A stretch of DNA of 64,000 bases from Tubulanus polymorphus. Lineage: Eukaryota; Nemertea; Palaeonemertea; Tubulaniformes; Tubulanidae. Where the stretch lies: assembly GCF_964204645.1 (NCBI RefSeq), contig NC_134026.1:26368650-26432649 (forward strand), written 5' to 3'. Shown one piece after another: positions 59,401 through 64,000 of the stretch. The first letter of the stretch is position 1. The number at the start of each line of letters is the position of its first letter. The notes beneath the pieces are model-generated. The model worked only from the letters and a program-made list of their open reading frames with translations, made no database searches and had not been told where the DNA came from. The position numbers and the translations under genes are program-made.

Positions 59401-60217
59401 CCAGCGGGACTACCTATGACACTAATTTCACCTCTTTAAGTTCTTGCATTTGATTTGGGGTAAATTTGCTATAAACATTTGAAGTACTGCGTTGAGTTCT
59501 CGCTTTCTTCTCTCCACCCTCTTTGGCTTTTTTAGCTGCCTGTAAATTCACATTACAAACATTACGGGAACTGTTCAAGTGAGACCATCTTACAAAGCCC
59601 GCCATAAATTCGAACTTACTATATCCAGTTTTGATTATTTCAGAGGTAATACCCTCTTATATTGCTCGAAGCATATCGATTAGTACGAGATCAGTATGGT
59701 AGTGAATATTTCAGAATGATTCACCGAAACTTACCTCTAAAATGTGGGGTAACGGAAATCATGCCAAATTGGTATTGTTAAAATAATGAGGGCATTTAAT
59801 TCGTTGTAAAGTTCTTGTACGTTGGTGCAAAGCTTTCTTGGCGTGGGGTTTGGAGTTCACACCCTGGGTTTGAAGCGTAACTATAGAGGAAGGGAGGCAA
59901 TCATTTGATTTGCTAAGTTCAGTCTATTCAGTTTATTCAATTGTATTATCCGGTATATTGATTTGAAATGCATTCGGTTCTATAACCAAAACCAAAAAGT
60001 CCTGAACAAAGCAATATATACACGATGTACAATATATATGTAGGATACATCTTACTCACTGAAACTTTAAGACATGATAAAAACATAAAGACGATGGTTC
60101 TACATTGAATTTTCTATTCAGTAACATCCGTTGAAATTGATATCCATTAAAAGACTTAATCATAATCCACGGAGTCCATGGAAAAGACGCGTTTGTAATA
60201 CATACCTCTTCTGCCAT
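56478..60217 (-). CDS. Myosin regulatory light chain (EF-hand), with three alternative N-terminal exons
   Basis: This encodes the regulatory light chain that wraps the myosin lever arm and controls contraction. Minus-strand coding exons: 60217-60206 (MAEE), then one of 59539-59432, 59274-59170 or 59106-59047, then 57257-57182, 57089-56988, 56897-56819, 56720-56672 and 56573-56478. Each choice keeps frame and gives 173, 172 or 157 residues, normal for the family. The common part opens [20 protein letters not shown], whose first EF-hand loop is [12 protein letters not shown]. Later EF-hands are degenerate, as usual. Family blocks are [37 protein letters not shown] and [17 protein letters not shown]. 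Intron 1 is about 3 kb (60225 to about 63211), with the promoter near 63.3 kb. A muscle role is likely from the sequence and the TATA promoter. Confidence 0.94.
59047..59106 (-). CDS. Light-chain alternative exon C (20 codons, no Thr-Ser pair)
   Basis: It reads [20 protein letters not shown], with acceptor GTTTTTCAG and a weaker GTTCGG donor. It is phase 0 at both ends. It lacks the basic AAKKAKEGG segment, and the TSNV site is changed to SRNV. The resulting 157-residue isoform resembles the short molluscan light chains that are controlled by direct calcium binding. Its donor makes it the least certain of the three. Confidence 0.7.
59170..59274 (-). CDS. Light-chain alternative exon B (35 codons)
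   Basis: It reads [20 protein letters not shown] then [15 protein letters not shown], with acceptor TTTCAG and a GTATAG donor. It is phase 0 at both ends. [10 protein letters not shown] is almost the canonical non-muscle/smooth-muscle phosphorylation site ([10 protein letters not shown]). It is about half identical to exon A and clearly a duplicate. Confidence 0.85.
59432..59539 (-). CDS. Light-chain alternative exon A (36 codons)
   Basis: It reads [20 protein letters not shown] then [16 protein letters not shown], with a clean acceptor (TTTACAG) and a GTGAAA donor. It is phase 0 at both ends. The basic stretch followed by RSTSNV matches the MLCK target of smooth and non-muscle light chains, with the Thr-Ser pair intact. 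It is first of the three in transcription order. Confidence 0.85.
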
Positions 60218-60224
60218 CTTGAAT

Positions 60225-63211
60225 CTGAAGAACAGAAGAAAATACTGATTATTAGGTCGGTATCTTTTAACGGTAAGTTAGCAAAATTAAATCTAATTTC
60301 CGTTGAAAAAATTGAATATTTTCACAGTAAGGTTGATGTTAAAGCTCAATGAATAAATGTACAAATATAGATGGATTTGGGTAATGGTGTACGAAGGTAT
60401 GCGTTCGCGGTGGATATAGTTTACGTTGCTATACCACTGAAGGTATGTATATATCTACATGAGAAACTTCCCAGAAGGAACGCATAACGTTCGTCTTAAG
60501 AAGTATATACAGATCTTGTAAGGGGTTACAGCGATGAACACGTAATATTTATAGTTAGAATGAAGTACCTTCAGCTTTACAGAGATAGATATACCTGGAC
60601 GTTACTGAACAGATGGCATTACTTGGAGAAGTTGTAGACAGACTTGGTATGTATTTATCTAATTAACTTACTGATACGTATCAAGAGTCAGCAATATCTT
60701 ACAAGTCTTGCCTTACCACGTCTAGCCAAAGTTTTATCTTGTATCTACGTTTTATAAATTACTCTTTCCCTAGAGATTATTTTTTTAAATAGATTATACG
60801 TAATGTATCTCCAAAATGAATCTTATATGTATTTCAGAACATTTCTTGTCAATTCCTGGTCTTCAAAATACGCTTGTTTGAGCTGCATCCATTTTAGGGA
60901 ATCGAAAATTTACCCATTGCATTCGGAAGATTTTTCTTAGTATGAAATCAGTTGGTATATTAGTAAGATAATCTTTGGTGCAAGAAGTACATGCCTACAC
61001 TACACCTGCATGGTGAGTCACGAGGTACTTTCTGAACTCGTATGTCGATACGTAATATTTTTTTCCGTTAATTAACATAAGGCAGATACCGATTGCTTAT
61101 TTTAATCACCTAGATACGTAAGAATGAAAAAAAGAAGGAAGCGAACGGGGAACAACGATTTTCTTTTTAAATATTTTACGTTTTAATCAACTTATCATAT
61201 ATATCATCGGATACATGCTGATACTTAATAAATGAAATAATAATAAAAAATATTCATTAAGAAAAAATAGTAATTCAGAAAATAGTTTCGTTTGACTCGT
61301 CATCATCCATATCAATATCAAAATATGTAAATGCATGTTAGCCGACATGTTTGCATGGTTGATTCGTCTATAACTGCTTGAGTCACATCTACGCAACAGC
61401 TGGTAAATGTATATATACATATACCAAATTGTTAATATCATGATATTAAGTAAATACAAATATAGTTATCATGGTAACTGATATTTGAATATACTCTAAG
61501 ACTATAGCTGCCTTCTAATGTTTGAGAATTCTTGAATGATGATATTCTGTTATGAAATAAATCTTGTTTTTAGTTATACCATGATAGAAAACGTGCCTTC
61601 CGGATGCAGGATTCAAAAAAGATTTATGAAGAAAATGCTGGACCGACGAACAAATAAAGTCGATTACAAAAATGAATTTCAAATGATACATCGAAACATA
61701 AAATCAAAACAATCAAAACATAAACGTTATCTACAAATGAACAGGGAGGTGTAGATCAAGAGATTCATTTTTTTGAAATGAAAATAAAATTTCAAATTTC
61801 AATCTCAATATAAATGATTAAATTATAGAAAATGATTAGTATATTAAGAACTCAGAAAAAATTAATTATGTGGTATATGAATAAATGATAATCCCATTAT
61901 TATATCAGCATTACAGCATAATGCTCGTTTCAGACCTATTCTATAATGTATAAATATATAACATGTTTTATATCTACAGAAGTAAAAAGTTTCTTGGCGG
62001 CGGAAGAATGCTGCGCTAAAATTAGAGTGAATCGGCCTGACCCGCTTCCGCGAGAAAAATAGCAGCCGCATGTAACCTTACACCTGAGCTCCTGGGGAAC
62101 GAGGGAGATAGACATAAATTTAGAAACCATTAAAGGATAGCTTTGTGTTCTTCAGGTGTCTATGGTGCATCCAGGAATGCCGCCAGTGTACCAACTCCAA
62201 TATAACCACCACTATAGAAACATGTTATCATATACTTTTTACAATGAAACTACCATGAATGAACTGCCAGACACCACTGCTAACATACGTATTGCGAACT
62301 AAAGAGTTTTCAATGTGATTACGTCATTTTAAATGTTTCAATATATTCAACCATCTTTTTAAACTTTTATTCGTGGATCTGTATTCATATCTTAAGAAAT
62401 TTTATAATGTATGCTTTTTGAGTTCTTTTTCAAAAGAATTTATATTCGTAAAAAATCACAATCTCTTATTCTTAGAATTTAGTGTGAAATTGCTATTTTT
62501 GCCGCGCAAGATCTCTATTACCACGTTTAAAGAATTCGAGATTTTCTTTTACGATTGACTTTGAAAACCACACAGACATATCACATACAATCAATTGGAG
62601 TTGAAATATTATCTTAGATTACCGGGTATTCTAAAAAACATTTTATAAAACTAAGTTAAGATATGCTTAGCAGCAATTCTATTCAGGAATCTTATCTTTG
62701 GACATGGGTGGTCGCCATTTTGAATATCATAGTCACGTGATGAGAAGATAAATTTAATGGTGGAATAAGAATGTAATTTTCCTAATATTTTCCTAATATA
62801 ACTAGCCTCATTTAGTTAGCTAATTGAAGTCTCCGAATTAAGAGGTTGTAATAAGAATAATGTAACATAACTTTGTTTCCAAAACTGCAAAGTGGCAAAA
62901 CAATTTTACTACTATCAAATTCATGTTTTCTTGTTTTTAAGACAATTACCTCCATTAATCAGGTTTTCGGTTGTGGCAGGATTTTATTCTTTTTAATGTG
63001 TACTCGCAAGATTTGTTTCGATCATTTAGTGTATATAAGAATCATATGAGAAATCATAAGTTACCAATGGATTTTTAATGAAACTTTTTGTAAAGCGAGT
63101 TTGAAAATGAATATGTTCAGGCCATTATATCGAATGAAAGTTTGAATAATTCGCAATGGAATCTTATATATTTGCTGAATAAATCCAATGATAAAAGAAA
63201 ATGAGAAGCTT
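60225..63211 (-). other. First intron of the light-chain gene
   Basis: About 3 kb of AT-rich sequence with no supported exon. A GC-richer patch at 62030-62110 contains CGCTTCCGCG and a nearby MEF2-like TAAATTTAG (62117-62125), and could be an intronic enhancer or a second promoter. That is a guess from composition and motifs. Several short open frames in the intron are unsupported. Confidence 0.35.
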
Positions 63212-63326
63212 ACCTTTAGGGTGTGGTTGCAGGCCTTTCTACTCAAAAACTAAACTCCAAGGTGGTGCGCAACAAACTCTCTGGCTGCTAGCGAAGAGCA
63301 TTGAGCATTGCCTCTACTTTATATAT
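63212..63326 (-). promoter_or_regulatory. Light-chain core promoter and non-coding first exon
   Basis: On the minus strand a strong TATA box, ATATATAAAG, lies at 63317-63326. A leader of about 80 bp would follow (about 63290-63212) and end CTAAAG before a GTAAGC donor. The matching acceptor TTCTTCAG is at 60225-60232, seven bases before the ATG. An E-box CACGTG lies upstream at 63339-63344. A TATA promoter with a non-coding first exon is usual for muscle genes. Confidence 0.6.
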
Positions 63327-63344
63327 GCCATTAGACATCACGTG

Positions 63345-64000
63345 GTACACACCTATTCCTAATATATCTAAGGAGAAGCGAGCTAGCTCAGGAATGAAGA
63401 AACATTGGTTAGATAGGTTTCTTCGATGCAATAGTCTGCTATTCCGTAGGCTACTACTTTCGCGCTATATATCAATCTATACGTATTGTGTAATATCTTA
63501 TTTCCAAAATAGAAATATTATATGTTTATTTATTTGTTCTAAGCAAAAACCTCTCATAAAAAGAATGACGATGGAATCCTAATTTACAACTTATCATTTT
63601 GGAAATATTTTGGACATAGCGGAACTATTCATGGTTTTCATATTATGATGCGATAGGAAAATGACTGAGGTCGTTTAAATTGACGTTTTTCTGCGCATAA
63701 TGTTCGATTTCTAATTATATATATATGTATCTCTCTCTATAGACATGCCACAGTGAAGCAGCGACCTCGGAGTACCGACGAAAGGAGTGAACAAAAATAT
63801 GCTTGAACCTTGAAGCGTGAGATAATAATAGGATGATGTGATCTCCGATACAAGATACAATTTTTCTTAATTTCGGAAATTTGTAGAGCGAAAATACCTT
63901 GAATGAATCAGTACCAAATGATCGAAATAAAATAAACATAGATGATAATTATCGGATCTTTGCTTTCTCGTAGATGCTATTGACATGGTGTATTATTGTT
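63345..64000. other. Upstream flank of the light-chain promoter
   Basis: No coding sequence was recognised. It contains AT-rich sequence with a short TATATATATATG run near 63718. It should carry the distal light-chain control region. Confidence 0.3.

Noticed and set aside
59047-59539. Exons A, B and C as debris of duplicated light-chain genes
   Set aside because: All three have splice sites, intact frames and matching phases, and no copies of the downstream exons are present, so alternative exons explain them better.
61536-61754. Lysine-rich 72-codon frame
   Set aside because: It lies in the light-chain first intron with no splice or promoter context and no recognisable domain.

Overview
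This is a 64 kb piece of an AT-rich, intron-rich animal nuclear genome. Every gene has many short coding exons with GT/AG introns, and none lies in a bacterial-type operon. Gene content points to an invertebrate, most likely a lophotrochozoan and perhaps a mollusc: an exocyst subunit, a CYP2-type P450, LRP2BP, ZIP13, PP2A-B55, RPB2, a muscle-type myosin regulatory light chain with molluscan-style variants, bivalve-like tandem-core mobile elements and an ISXO2-type transposase relic. The taxon is an inference. I rebuilt the coding exons by hand from splice sites and reading frame. Nearly all gene models close on a multiple of three and match the usual family length.

Layout. Plus strand: EXOC4/Sec8, 5' end outside the window (12-6446); a CYP2-like P450 (7302-9286); an apolipoprotein D-like lipocalin (9615-10716); LRP2BP (12199-13861). 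Then an F-box/LRR gene on minus (15445-18665) lies head-to-head with SLC39A13/ZIP13 on plus (19041-23772). ZIP13 converges on a 20-exon SAM/SH2 adaptor of the SLP-76/BLNK type on minus (26465-32553). That adaptor lies head-to-head, 401 bp apart, with a DOK-type PH-PTB docking protein on plus (32955-34794). A repeat-rich zone follows (36.0-37.7 kb). Three minus-strand genes complete the window: PP2A B55 regulatory subunit (39910-42970), RNA polymerase II subunit RPB2 (48340-54408), and a myosin regulatory light chain (coding 56478-60217, promoter near 63.3 kb).

Biology. Most genes are housekeeping and unrelated to each other. The main exception is the pair of phosphotyrosine adaptors that share one short promoter region. 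In vertebrates the SLP-76/BLNK family promotes, and the DOK family dampens, signalling below immunoreceptor tyrosine kinases. Finding one of each back to back in an invertebrate is the most interesting arrangement here. The second is the light-chain gene, which has three interchangeable in-phase exons for its N-terminal region. These would give isoforms with or without the Thr-Ser phosphorylation site.

Mobile DNA sits mostly in introns and intergenic gaps: several MITE-like elements with visible inverted repeats, a Helitron/pearl-like element with a tandem core, a (TA)n run of about 140 bp, a broken ISXO2-like transposase and a 111-bp minisatellite. I found no tRNA, rRNA, CRISPR array or bacterial-type system.
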